Assembly: GCF_000166195.2 (NCBI RefSeq)
Contig: NZ_CM001403.1
Coordinates: 186,001 to 250,000 of the forward strand
Source: Mucilaginibacter paludis DSM 18603
GTDB taxonomy: Bacteria > Bacteroidota > Bacteroidia > Sphingobacteriales > Sphingobacteriaceae
Direction: 5' to 3'
DNA: 64,000 nt
Of this stretch, positions 26,407-36,090 are shown in pieces. The notes below the pieces were generated by a model. The model had not been told where the DNA came from and did not search any database. It saw nothing but the letters and a program-made list of their open reading frames with translations. The position numbers were made by a program, and so were the translations under genes. Every line of letters begins with the position of its first letter. The first letter of the stretch is position 1.

Positions 26407-29073
26407 ATGTATAACAAATTAAAGAGTTTTTGTGAGCCAAATAAGTTACACTGCGCCTGTAATACCGGTTGCAGCCTTTTTAATATAACTATTAATAAAA
26501 ACAAGAACTATAAATTGAGCAAGATATTACTTCCCGTAAGGAAAAAATTACCCGGTTATCAATTCATACTCATTATTACATTTTTGCTGGCAGGCGGCTA
26601 TTTTGATAATACTGCTTGTGCACAACATTTAAAAAACATTACCGGAAAAATCACCGATGCGCAAACCGGCGAACCCTTGCCCTATGTAACCGTTTTTGTA
26701 AAACTAAATAACGGCACGCGTAAAGGCGCTGCTACCAATTTTGATGGCTTATATAACTTAAGCATCCCCGCAAACATTGCAACCGACAGCATTTATACCA
26801 GCTATGTAAGTTATGTGCCAGCCAGAAAATTAATACCCAAGGCTACCGAAAGCGAAATTAACTTTCAACTTGCTGTGAACACCAAAATGCTGAACGCGAT
26901 AAATATTACTCCTAAAACTTATGTAAACCCTGCCTGGGAAATTATGGCCAACATGGTGAAGCATAAACCGGAGAACGATCTGCAAAAGTTAAAGAGCTAC
27001 CAATACCAAAGTTATAACCGCATTGAAGTATCGCTAACCAACATGAGCGAGAAAATGAAACAGCGAAAGGTATTTAAACAAATATTGCCGCTAATGGACA
27101 GCCTGAGGAAAATTGCAGGAGACGATGGTACACCCATACTACCGATTTTTGCCTCTGAAACCATATCCGACTATTTTTACCAAAACGATCCGCTTAGAAA
27201 AACAGAGCACGTACTGCGTACCAAATCAAACGGTGTTGGCATTGAGGACGAAACACTGGTATCGCAGCTGGTTGGAACAACGTTTTTACAATATGATTTT
27301 TACAAAAACTACCTGCGGTTAGCCGGAAAAGATTTTATATCGCCCCTGAGCGATAGCTGGAAAACCTTTTATAATTACGAGCTTACCGATGAACATGATA
27401 AGATTGACGGCAAAGAATATTACAAAATAGAATTTAAGCCCAAGCGTACTCATGATTTGGCTCTGGTTGGCGTAATGTGGATTACCAAGGATAGCTATGC
27501 CTTATACCGCATGGATGCATCAGTGGGCCAGGATGCCAATCTTAACTTTTTGAGCAAGGTTAGGATACAGCAGGAAATGGCGCAGCCGGATGGCACTACT
27601 GCCTGGATACCCGAAAAAACAAGAATAACGGTACAAATAGCAGCGCTGAGCAAAAGTACATCGGGCTTTATCTGCAAGTTTTACCTATCAAATACAGGTA
27701 TGCAGGTCAACAAGGAATATCCGGAGAGCTTATTTAAAGAAAGCCTGGTAATGAGCGATGACGTAAGCAAAAAGGATGAAGATTACTGGGCCAAAAATCG
27801 CCATGACACGCTTACTGCAGCCGATAAAAGGGTATACCAAATGATAGATACGGTAAAAAACCTGCCCATCGTTAAAACCTACGCCGCCTTAGCTGGCATG
27901 CTGATAAACGGCTATTATAAAATTGGTAAAGTGAGCCTTGGCCCCTACCCTTACACATTTAGCCATAACGACCTGGAAGGTACAGTTGTTAGATTTGGGG
28001 GAATTACAAACACGCACTTTAGCGATAAACTGATATTAGGCGGCTACTTAAGCTACGCCTTTAAAGACCAAAAATTTAAATATAGCGGCTCCGTCGATTA
28101 TATATTTTCGCGCAAGCCCTGGTCGCAGTTTGGGGTATCTTACCTGCACGATATTGGCCAAACCGGTTACCAATATGAGAGCTTTGCCATTAATGGGAAC
28201 AATGTTTTTAACGCCTCTATTCGCAATGGGCAGATTAGTACACGGGGCCCCTTTTTTCAGAATGTGATTAAAGCTTACATCCAAACCGACTTGGTACCTA
28301 ATTTAAGGGCAAGGCTAAATTTTACGCACAGCACGTTTGATCCGCTAACGCCTTTTGAATATCATGACCCGGAAGACTACGAGAAGGTATATCACACCTA
28401 CCAAACATCGGAAGTGGGTGCCGAATTACAATGGAGGCCAGGGATCCGCTTACTGCAATCGTCCAAAATAAATAAACGGATTACCGTAGGCAACGGCGGT
28501 GATAACCCCACTGTTACTTTGCGGTACATCCACGGCTTTAAGGGAATGTTTGATGCCGATTTTAATTACGATAAGTTTTTTGTTAACGTGCAGCAAAAAT
28601 TGCACATGGGTATTTTAGGGAAAGGCGAATATTCGCTTACGGGCGGATACATCCCCAGCAATGTGCCTTTTACACTGGTGGAGAATCATCGCTTCAGCTT
28701 TAACACCATGCGTTTCCTGGAGTTTGCCAGCGACAGGTATGCATCATTAACTTATACTCAGCACATGGAAGGCCTTATTACAAATAGTATTCCTTTATTA
28801 AAGTCATTGAATATTCGCACAGTTGCGGTAGTGGATATTTTGGAGGGCAGCCTTTCGACCATCAATAATGAGGCTTTTAGACATGGCCGAACTATAGTTG
28901 ACAGAAGTTTGGGCGCGGTGCCCTATGTTGAGGCTGGCTACGGCGTTGAAAATATACTCAAAATTATTCGTGTCGACTTTTTATACCGGCTAACGCACCT
29001 CGACCACTTAAACGGGCGCGGCGAACTGCCGGACCAATTTGCCACCAGGGTAACTTTACAGTTCAGGCTTTAG
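26407..29073 (+). CDS. DUF5686 / carboxypeptidase-regulatory-like outer-membrane protein
   Basis: An 888-residue Bacteroidota protein. A hydrophobic signal segment (YQFILIITFLLAGG, about 56-70) is followed by a CarboxypepD_reg-like beta-sandwich (ITGKITDAQTGEPLPYVTVFV, near 77-160) and a long DUF5686 region ending in a predicted beta-barrel with terminal TRVTLQFRL. The N-terminal 50 residues before the hydrophobic segment are unusually long for a signal peptide, so a TTG start at 26515 is possible. DUF5686 proteins are conserved outer-membrane proteins of unknown role. There is no obvious operon partner. Confidence 0.85.
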   Translation: MYNKLKSFCEPNKLHCACNTGCSLFNITINKNKNYKLSKILLPVRKKLPGYQFILIITFLLAGGYFDNTACAQHLKNITGKITDAQTGEPLPYVTVFVKLNNGTRKGAATNFDGLYNLSIPANIATDSIYTSYVSYVPARKLIPKATESEINFQLAVNTKMLNAINITPKTYVNPAWEIMANMVKHKPENDLQKLKSYQYQSYNRIEVSLTNMSEKMKQRKVFKQILPLMDSLRKIAGDDGTPILPIFASETISDYFYQNDPLRKTEHVLRTKSNGVGIEDETLVSQLVGTTFLQYDFYKNYLRLAGKDFISPLSDSWKTFYNYELTDEHDKIDGKEYYKIEFKPKRTHDLALVGVMWITKDSYALYRMDASVGQDANLNFLSKVRIQQEMAQPDGTTAWIPEKTRITVQIAALSKSTSGFICKFYLSNTGMQVNKEYPESLFKESLVMSDDVSKKDEDYWAKNRHDTLTAADKRVYQMIDTVKNLPIVKTYAALAGMLINGYYKIGKVSLGPYPYTFSHNDLEGTVVRFGGITNTHFSDKLILGGYLSYAFKDQKFKYSGSVDYIFSRKPWSQFGVSYLHDIGQTGYQYESFAINGNNVFNASIRNGQISTRGPFFQNVIKAYIQTDLVPNLRARLNFTHSTFDPLTPFEYHDPEDYEKVYHTYQTSEVGAELQWRPGIRLLQSSKINKRITVGNGGDNPTVTLRYIHGFKGMFDADFNYDKFFVNVQQKLHMGILGKGEYSLTGGYIPSNVPFTLVENHRFSFNTMRFLEFASDRYASLTYTQHMEGLITNSIPLLKSLNIRTVAVVDILEGSLSTINNEAFRHGRTIVDRSLGAVPYVEAGYGVENILKIIRVDFLYRLTHLDHLNGRGELPDQFATRVTLQFRL

Positions 29074-29262
29074 TTTTCAGTTGAATTTAGTTATTGGTTA
29101 TTAAGCTTAGGATATATTTCTTTTAAGTTGATATGAATGGATTACCTAATTAAGGGTTAGTCGCCTTGCATCTCCCTCATATCATTAAAACTGAAAGCCT
29201 TATTTGATGTTATTGAATTAGCCGGTAGAAAACCAAAGAACTATACGGTTGATAACATTATT

Positions 29263-29595
29263 ATGAAGACCTATCAAACTACCATCAATCCGTCTGTACA
29301 TCATCTTAGCCAGGTGATTAGCGAACTGCTTCCGGCAAAGTTTAACAGTAAAGTAAATAGGGATCACTTAATCCAGGTTATAGAAAACGGAAACGCTATC
29401 GAAATTGGGCTGGCTGCCCCTTACGAGGAATATTTATACAAAGTAGAAGTTGACGGCAACAACGTCAGGATCAGCAAGTCTGAACATTATACTGACGATG
29501 TTAATAGCCTGGCCATGGAGGATGTTTTGACGGATATCGTCATTGCATTTATCGGCAAAGAGCATATCGTGTCAATTGAGCCATCCACCAATTAA
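29263..29595 (+). CDS. Small hypothetical cytosolic protein
   Basis: A 110-residue acidic protein beginning MKTYQTTINPSVHHLSQVI. It has no signal peptide or membrane helix. The sequence looks like an alpha/beta fold with regular hydrophobic spacing (LIQVIENGNAIEIGLAAPYEEYLYKVEVDGNNVRIS), so it is probably a real gene. No family recognised and no operon context: it lies 189 bp after the DUF5686 gene and converges with the SDR gene. Confidence 0.65.
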   Translation: MKTYQTTINPSVHHLSQVISELLPAKFNSKVNRDHLIQVIENGNAIEIGLAAPYEEYLYKVEVDGNNVRISKSEHYTDDVNSLAMEDVLTDIVIAFIGKEHIVSIEPSTN

Positions 29596-29769
29596 GGCCA
29601 GGCATATTGTATACCATCTAAATATCGGGGCAGAGCCAGTTGGCTGCGTTAAAAAATAAATTATCTATTTTCTGCTGTTGCCAAACACGAAGTAACTGCC
29701 CTGTTATCCATTGCCAAGCTCAATCTGTAAAAACCGGTTAATAAAAACCTGTTGAGCAAGCTATCGCTG

Positions 29770-30477
29770 TTACGCCATTCCACCATCGCAAACCAACACC
29801 TTGCCCGTTACATACGTGTTGGCAGCTAAAAATAAAATCGCGCTTGCAATATCTTCAGGCTGGGCAACCCTACCAAGTGGTATATGGGCCGCATAGTCGG
29901 CAAAGGTTTCCTTTTTAGTTTCGGCTGATAAGAAGTCCCACCATGGGGTGTCCACAATTCCCGGCGAGACTGCATTGATACGTAAGGGATGCAATTCTTT
30001 AGCTAATATAGGCACCATAATCTCTAAGGCGCCATTAACCGCACCTATGCCCGATGTTCCGGGTATTTTGGCTGTCCCGGTGATAGCCGTGAGCAAGGTG
30101 ATACTTCCATTTGTTGACACCATGTAAGGCAGCGCAGCTTTTATAGTATTAAGATGCGACCAATATTTTTCTTCAAAGCCTTTGCGGATGTTATCCAGAT
30201 CGAGCTCTTTAAAATTGCCCAAGCCTTTATTGCTCCCGAGGGCAATAACCAGATGGTTAACAATACCAATGTTTGAAAAAAAGTTATCTAACTGAGCGGG
30301 GCTGGTGCTGTCCACCTGAAAAGCTGGCAAGCCTAATTGCTCCGCCGCTTTTAATTTCAATAAATCCCTACCAGTTACAACAGTTGATGCTGATTGATCA
30401 GCAAACATCAGCGCTGTGGCTAAACCTATCCCAGAGGTACCGCCAGCAATAATTACCTTTTGATTTTTAAATGCCAT
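29770..30477 (-). CDS. Short-chain dehydrogenase/reductase lacking the YxxxK motif
   Basis: A 235-residue Rossmann-fold SDR when started at ATG 30477 (MAFKNQKVIIAGG); a frame 15 codons longer exists but is atypical. The NAD(P)-binding motif GGTSGIGLA is intact, as are the C-terminal NAVSPGIVDTPWW and the final TGKVLVCDGG. At the active site, the region that should read S...YxxxK is LLTAITG...GIGAVNGALE, so Tyr and Lys are replaced by Ile and Asn. It may be a binding or regulatory protein, or use another mechanism; a divergent YxxxK-less SDR group is known. It lies 80 bp downstream of an AraC regulator on the same strand. Confidence 0.85.
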   Translation of the reverse strand: MAFKNQKVIIAGGTSGIGLATALMFADQSASTVVTGRDLLKLKAAEQLGLPAFQVDSTSPAQLDNFFSNIGIVNHLVIALGSNKGLGNFKELDLDNIRKGFEEKYWSHLNTIKAALPYMVSTNGSITLLTAITGTAKIPGTSGIGAVNGALEIMVPILAKELHPLRINAVSPGIVDTPWWDFLSAETKKETFADYAAHIPLGRVAQPEDIASAILFLAANTYVTGKVLVCDGGMA

Positions 30478-30557
30478 ATTAATTTGTTTGTATTGATATG
30501 GCAAATTTAAATGACCCGGCAAACCGGTTGATGTACCGCATTATGCCTTATATATAC

Positions 30558-31511
30558 TCAATCCTGCTTGGAACGATAGTTATGCGGTGTTTGACGAGTA
30601 GCCGATTTAAAAAAGCGGTTAAAAGAGCCCGGATCGCTAAAATTCATCTGGTAAGCAATTTGAGCGACAGAACTATCGGTGTATTTTAATAGCGCTTTAG
30701 CTTCCTGGACCAACATTTCTTTGATATGATCTGATGCCGTCATCCCGGTTAGCCTTTTAATTGTCCTGTTCAGGTGGTTTGGGCTCACCGCGAGCATGTC
30801 CGAATAGTTACAAACCTGGCGCTTGGTAAGATAATGGATGCTAACCAGCTTTTTAAACCGCGATAAGAGGCTCTCTGCGCCCGAAACTTCTAACCCAATA
30901 GTTAGCTGTTGCCTTTCATAGCTTCTTTTGGCATTTAGCAGTAACAGGTATACATACATCTTAATCGCCTTTACCCGGCCTGTTTTACGGTGTTGCAATT
31001 CGTCATCAATTTTTAAAATCAGTTCTACAGTGGTTTTAATTTCTTCTTCAGCCAAAATAAAAACTGGCTTACCAGCTGTATGATAAAACGGAAACTCATC
31101 TGCTATTTTAACAGACGGTATAACATCGTTTAAAAAATCCGACTTAAATAAAATATAATACCCAAACGCATCGGGGCTGATGTTTCGTTTTGAAAATATT
31201 TGATTGGGATACGTAAAACAAATGGTATTGGGTTGATGCACATAGTGATCAAGACCGATTTGCATGTCGAGGGTGCCTTTTAAGGTTAAACTAATCCTGT
31301 AAAATTCAGACTTTAAAGGCCCCATAGATCTGATTAATCCATCGCTCGAATAAATCTCAAATCCTTCTATCACTTTGCTCTTTTCAATGTTATTATATCC
31401 AAAGATGGTGCTAACCTCAGCTTGCCGATGAACGGGATTGAAATTACTCAGGTTATATACCGGGATATGCTCTCTTTTACTTTGAACAGATTTTCGCTTG
31501 CTTACAGGCAT
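30558..31511 (-). CDS. AraC-family transcriptional regulator
   Basis: A 317-residue regulator. The N-terminal sensor half includes cupin-like strands (FYRISLTLKGTLDMQIGLDHYVHQPNTICFTYPNQIF). The C-terminal AraC domain is clear, with NYSDMLAVSPNHLNRTIKRLTGMTASDHI and AQIAYQMNFSDPGSFNRFFKSATRQTPHNYR. It is immediately upstream of the YxxxK-less SDR on the same strand and probably controls it. It is divergent from the TonB receptor gene across 328 bp, so that gene is a second possible target. Effector unknown. Confidence 0.92.
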   Translation of the reverse strand: MPVSKRKSVQSKREHIPVYNLSNFNPVHRQAEVSTIFGYNNIEKSKVIEGFEIYSSDGLIRSMGPLKSEFYRISLTLKGTLDMQIGLDHYVHQPNTICFTYPNQIFSKRNISPDAFGYYILFKSDFLNDVIPSVKIADEFPFYHTAGKPVFILAEEEIKTTVELILKIDDELQHRKTGRVKAIKMYVYLLLLNAKRSYERQQLTIGLEVSGAESLLSRFKKLVSIHYLTKRQVCNYSDMLAVSPNHLNRTIKRLTGMTASDHIKEMLVQEAKALLKYTDSSVAQIAYQMNFSDPGSFNRFFKSATRQTPHNYRSKQD

Positions 31512-31839
31512 CAGGTTAAATTTTACTTTTTATGTCAAAAGTTAAACATTTACTGAAGGCTGGGGCTTTCAGTAAAAATAAATATACTAAGTACATCATA
31601 ATTAGTAGCAATAGCGGTTTACTTTGCCTGTATAACCATGGCTACAAGTATAACGCAAATGAGTATCGTGTTAGGCAAATTATCCACCTGCTTTTTAACT
31701 AAATAAAGCAACATGGTTCAAAAAACCCGGCCAAGATTAACTTACTATTACCATTAAGTTACCTGTGTTAAAAAACCGGTAAACTTCAGATTTACTTCAG
31801 ATTGTCGTGGGTTTCTTTGCAGAAAATTAATCCCCTGAT
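31512..31839. other. Divergent intergenic region, AraC / TonB receptor
   Basis: 328 bp expected to hold two promoters. No full -7 consensus was found on either strand; weak matches such as TTTCTTTG near 31810 precede the receptor gene. Confidence 0.4.
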
Positions 31840-34602
31840 ATGAAGTACAAGTACTTATTTTTTAAATTTACACTATTTTTATTACTGGGTGCACTATCCT
31901 TACCGGCAATAGCCCAAACTATAAAAGGTAAGGTAACCGATGCTGAAACCAAAGAACCCATGGTAGGCACAACGGTGTCATTAAAAGAAACAGGCAGAAG
32001 CCAGTATGTAAAACTCGATGGTTACTTCACCTTCAAAAATCTTAAACCGGGTGATTACACGCTTGAATTTCGTTTCGTATCCTACAAAACCAGGCTGGTA
32101 AAGGTAAACGTAACTAACCTGAAAACAACTACGCTAAACGTGGTTATGGAACCTACAACCAACGAGCTGAACTCGGTAAGTATTGTAGACAACGAAAGCG
32201 CCACCGACAGGCGCTCCAGAACCATCGAAAAAAATTCCAACCAATTGGTGAATGTTGTTTCGGCACGAAGCATCGAATTATCGCCGGATATTACGGTAGC
32301 CAATGTAATGCAACGGGTATCGGGCGTAACCATCGAGAGAAGTAACTCGGGCGAAGGCCGTTATCCCATCATTCGCGGTATGGACAAACGCTATATCAAC
32401 ACTTTGGTAAACGGCATCAAAATACCAAGCCCCGATAACAAAAACCGTTTTATACCGCTCGATCTTTTCCCTGCCGAACTGTTGGAGCGCCTTGAAGTGA
32501 GTAAAACCCTCACCCCATCAATGGAAGGAGATGCAATAGGCGGCACCATTAACCTGGTAATGAAGGATGCCCCATCCGCTACTTTATTACAGGCCAGCTT
32601 TTCTGCCGGGTATAATTCAGTTTTTGCAGGCAGGTATTTTGAACAGTTTGATCGGTCTACCATCAGCAAATTAGCACCTACTGAAATTAAAGGTAACAGC
32701 TACGCCGCTACAGCGGCTGACTTTCCGGTTAACAACCTTCATTTTTCAAATAAAGCCAACCCTATTAATATCAACTTTGGGGTAACCTTTGGCGATAGGT
32801 TGTTTAAAGATAAAAAGCTGGGCTTCATTGTTTCTACCAGTTACCAGGATAACTTCACGGGTAACAACTCAACCTTCTTTTTACCCAATGCATCACCAGG
32901 GGTAAACAATGTTCCAACGTTTTCTGATTTAGAAGCCAGAACATACTCGCAGGAAAGCCGCAGGATAGGAGTGAATAACAAATTTGACTACAAATTTAAT
33001 AACCGCAATAAAATATCGTTAGTGAACGTTTTTGTTCGCCTGGATGATTATCAAACCCGCAGAATAAGCGATACCATATCCACTAACGCTTTGGTAGATG
33101 CTTTTTCAAGAAGCAGATGGCAGTATCAGTCGATCTATAACTCCACATTACAAGGTATTCACCAGCTTGATGATGCTTTGAAATTTGACTGGTCGGTAGC
33201 GTATTCGCAGGCCAACAACCATATCCCCGACCAAGCTGAGTTTGACCATGAATACCCTATTACACAAACAACTGTAAGCTCAGATAACTTACAAGGTATG
33301 TCTCGTATATGGACACATAACAGCGACCAGGACTACTCTGTATATTTAAACCTGACGGACAATTTTAAGCTTTTAAACCGCAAATTTGAACTTAAGCTTG
33401 GCGGTTTGGAACGCAACAAATCCCGCGATAGCTATTATAACAGTTATTCGTTAAGCCCTTACCTGGGTACCAGCAATAACCAGGTTTATACTACTATTGA
33501 TGCGGCTAATTTTACATTTAAAACCACCGATAAGTCGCTTTTTGTGCCGGATGGTAACGATTACACCTTTAAAGAAAACATAGCGGCTGCCTACATACAA
33601 GGTAAATGGCAACTAACCGATAAATTAGAGGCACTTGGTGGCGTACGCGTGGAGTATACCAAACAAAACTATGCCACTCAGCTACCTGCTTCTGTTGATG
33701 CGGCAACCGGCATCATCAATTATACCGACTTTTTACCAACCGCACTATTGAAGTATGCCCTTAAAGACAACGAGAGCATCAGGCTATCGTACAACCGTGC
33801 ATTAGCCAGACCGGCTTTTAGCGATATGATACCCGGCGGGCAGATGGGAGAAGTGTACCAGGAGCAAGGAAACCCCTTGCTAAACCATACCACGGCAGAT
33901 AATCTTGATTTGCGTTATGATTTATTCCCCAAAAATGCCGACGAAATTTTATTAGGCGCGTTTTATAAAAAGATTTATAACCCCATTGAATACGAGGTAT
34001 CCCCAAAGGGCACTACAGCTATTTTAATGCCCAAAAATGATGAAACAGATGCTACTAATTACGGCTTTGAGGCCGTATTTACCAAGTATTTTGGCCCCAT
34101 GGGTGTGGTTGCCAACTATACTTACACCAAATCAAAAATCACCACAGCAAAGGTTTTCACCTACCGTAACGATGCCGGAATCATATCATCACGTGTTCAG
34201 GATGAAACCCACCCATTGCAGGGACAGTCTGACCACATAGCCAACATGTCTTTAATTTACCGTAATGCTAAACTGGGCCTCAATTTACAGGGAGCTTTTG
34301 TTTATACCGGTACACGGGTGGCTTTTGTTAATCCTGCTTATGGCCTTGATTATTACCAGGCACCAACCGAACAACTTGATTTTTCGGCCGAAAAAACGCT
34401 ATGTAAAAAGTTTACATTTTTTGCTAAAGCCAATAACCTCACCAATACACCTTATGTATTAGAGCTTCACCAGTCGTATAACGCCTACCTGGCAAACGGC
34501 CAAAGGCCACTGGCATTACAAACGGATGTAAATAAGGTGATCACAGTTCAAAAAGACAGCTTTAAAGCCAACTACTTATTCGGTATACGTTACAAATTAT
34601 AA
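31840..34602 (+). CDS. TonB-dependent outer-membrane receptor with carboxypeptidase-like N-domain
   Basis: A 920-residue TonB-dependent receptor. Signal peptide to about residue 25 (...LPAIAQ), CarboxypepD_reg-like domain (27-115, IKGKVTDAETKEPMVGTTV), plug domain (about 130-240, with RSIELSPDITVANVMQRVSGVTIERS and IIRGMDKRYINTLVNGIKIPSPD), then a beta-barrel ending in FLFGIRYKL-like residues. The plug signature differs from SusC (no PLYVIDG), placing it with the general receptor group that imports sugars, siderophores or peptides. Two lipoprotein genes follow at 4 and 56 bp, making a three-gene unit. Substrate unknown. Confidence 0.93.
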   Translation: MKYKYLFFKFTLFLLLGALSLPAIAQTIKGKVTDAETKEPMVGTTVSLKETGRSQYVKLDGYFTFKNLKPGDYTLEFRFVSYKTRLVKVNVTNLKTTTLNVVMEPTTNELNSVSIVDNESATDRRSRTIEKNSNQLVNVVSARSIELSPDITVANVMQRVSGVTIERSNSGEGRYPIIRGMDKRYINTLVNGIKIPSPDNKNRFIPLDLFPAELLERLEVSKTLTPSMEGDAIGGTINLVMKDAPSATLLQASFSAGYNSVFAGRYFEQFDRSTISKLAPTEIKGNSYAATAADFPVNNLHFSNKANPININFGVTFGDRLFKDKKLGFIVSTSYQDNFTGNNSTFFLPNASPGVNNVPTFSDLEARTYSQESRRIGVNNKFDYKFNNRNKISLVNVFVRLDDYQTRRISDTISTNALVDAFSRSRWQYQSIYNSTLQGIHQLDDALKFDWSVAYSQANNHIPDQAEFDHEYPITQTTVSSDNLQGMSRIWTHNSDQDYSVYLNLTDNFKLLNRKFELKLGGLERNKSRDSYYNSYSLSPYLGTSNNQVYTTIDAANFTFKTTDKSLFVPDGNDYTFKENIAAAYIQGKWQLTDKLEALGGVRVEYTKQNYATQLPASVDAATGIINYTDFLPTALLKYALKDNESIRLSYNRALARPAFSDMIPGGQMGEVYQEQGNPLLNHTTADNLDLRYDLFPKNADEILLGAFYKKIYNPIEYEVSPKGTTAILMPKNDETDATNYGFEAVFTKYFGPMGVVANYTYTKSKITTAKVFTYRNDAGIISSRVQDETHPLQGQSDHIANMSLIYRNAKLGLNLQGAFVYTGTRVAFVNPAYGLDYYQAPTEQLDFSAEKTLCKKFTFFAKANNLTNTPYVLELHQSYNAYLANGQRPLALQTDVNKVITVQKDSFKANYLFGIRYKL

Positions 34603-34606
34603 TATC

Positions 34607-36034
34607 ATGAAGAAAACATTATACATAGTTATCAGCCTGCTTTTATCGGCATCAGTTTTTTACTCGTGTAAAAAAAATGCTGATTTTAGAAACTTATCTG
34701 CGGCGATAGTTCCTATTGCATCGCCAATAAGCAACAAGGGCTGCTTGGTTCCGGATCAGGGTGCTACGTCTGCTTCAATTAAAGGGACGATGCTGGCCGG
34801 GCAAACATACAATATCTGCGCTAACGTTTTAGTTAATGTAAACGATACCTTAATTATCCAGCCTGGTGTTAAAATTAACTTTACAGGCAACTACGGCATT
34901 GGCGTACATGGCACACTGATTAGTTTAGGCACTAAAGATGCACCGGTTTATTTTACCCATTTGGGCACGGTAAAAACTGATAACATTGGAAAAAATCCGG
35001 CTACAGATTCTGCTTATGCAGGAAAATGGAGCGGTATATTTGGCGCAGCCGATTGTAAAAAAATTATTTTAAAATGGACGCATATCGAGTTTGCAGGCGC
35101 TGCCACAAGCGGAGACATCAAAGTAATTTCAAGCAGCCCCTACCCTCTTTATTTTCAAAACCCTTACGGGATGGTTGTGTTGGAGGATTCGTGGATTTAT
35201 GGAAGCTTTGATGATGCAGTACGTACTTTGGGTGGCAAGCTGGAGTTTTTTCGTAATACTTTCGAAAAATGCGGGTATACGGGTGGCGAAGCGCTCAATG
35301 CCAAAGCTGGCACCATTGGCGATTTTGCTTATAATGTTTGTATTGGCATAGCCACCAACGGCCCTAAAAATTCAAATATATCAGCCATTCCGGGCGTGCC
35401 CGGATCAAACATCCGGATGTACAACAACACCATTGTCAATTGCGGTTATCGCCGCTCGGCTGCAGGCCGTGGCGGGTCTATCAATTTTGAGCAGGGCGCC
35501 GCTGGCATGGCCTATAACAACATCATGGTAAACTGCAAATTTGGATTAAGGATAGTGCAAAACCCCATTGCCGACACGGCCAATATCAGGTACGGTTATA
35601 ATTACACCTACGCCGATTCCTTAACTGTAGCAAACCAAATCTATCCCTCAATAGCGGTTAGTAATGCCTTTACCAACTCCATGCCTACCGACATACCATC
35701 GCCATCTGCATTTTTACCTAATGGATGGACGCCGGGCATGGTTTACACTGCTAACCCGGCAATATTGGGCGCCAATAATCCCCAATTTATCAATGGCCCG
35801 GTGCCCATGCCTGTAGGTGCTAAGCTTTCAGATATTACAACGGTAAGCACGTATAACTTTAACTTAAAACTTACTTCGCCCTGCGTAGGCAAAGGGTTTA
35901 CCAATTTTATGCCTTACGGGCTCGAAAAATCAACTGTACCGGTTGACCCCAATTATGGTGTAACCGAATATACCTTGCCCGGCAGAGATATTGGCGCTTA
36001 CCAAACTAATGGCAAAGGCAACCAGCATTTTTAA
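34607..36034 (+). CDS. Surface lipoprotein with predicted beta-helix
   Basis: A 475-residue lipoprotein: signal and lipobox at about 12-21 (SASVFYSCKK). The repeated pattern LIIQPGVKINFTGNYGIGVHGTLIS followed by GKWSGIFG and many asparagine-rich turns suggests a right-handed parallel beta-helix, as in pectate-lyase-like or adhesin folds. It starts 4 bp after the TonB receptor stop, so it is co-transcribed and likely a substrate-binding or processing partner at the cell surface. No catalytic residues of a polysaccharide lyase are recognised, so enzymatic activity is not claimed. Confidence 0.75.
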   Translation: MKKTLYIVISLLLSASVFYSCKKNADFRNLSAAIVPIASPISNKGCLVPDQGATSASIKGTMLAGQTYNICANVLVNVNDTLIIQPGVKINFTGNYGIGVHGTLISLGTKDAPVYFTHLGTVKTDNIGKNPATDSAYAGKWSGIFGAADCKKIILKWTHIEFAGAATSGDIKVISSSPYPLYFQNPYGMVVLEDSWIYGSFDDAVRTLGGKLEFFRNTFEKCGYTGGEALNAKAGTIGDFAYNVCIGIATNGPKNSNISAIPGVPGSNIRMYNNTIVNCGYRRSAAGRGGSINFEQGAAGMAYNNIMVNCKFGLRIVQNPIADTANIRYGYNYTYADSLTVANQIYPSIAVSNAFTNSMPTDIPSPSAFLPNGWTPGMVYTANPAILGANNPQFINGPVPMPVGAKLSDITTVSTYNFNLKLTSPCVGKGFTNFMPYGLEKSTVPVDPNYGVTEYTLPGRDIGAYQTNGKGNQHF

Positions 36035-36090
36035 AAGAAATTATTAATAAACGCACAAAATTAATTATGTAAAGCTAAAATCTACTTAAA

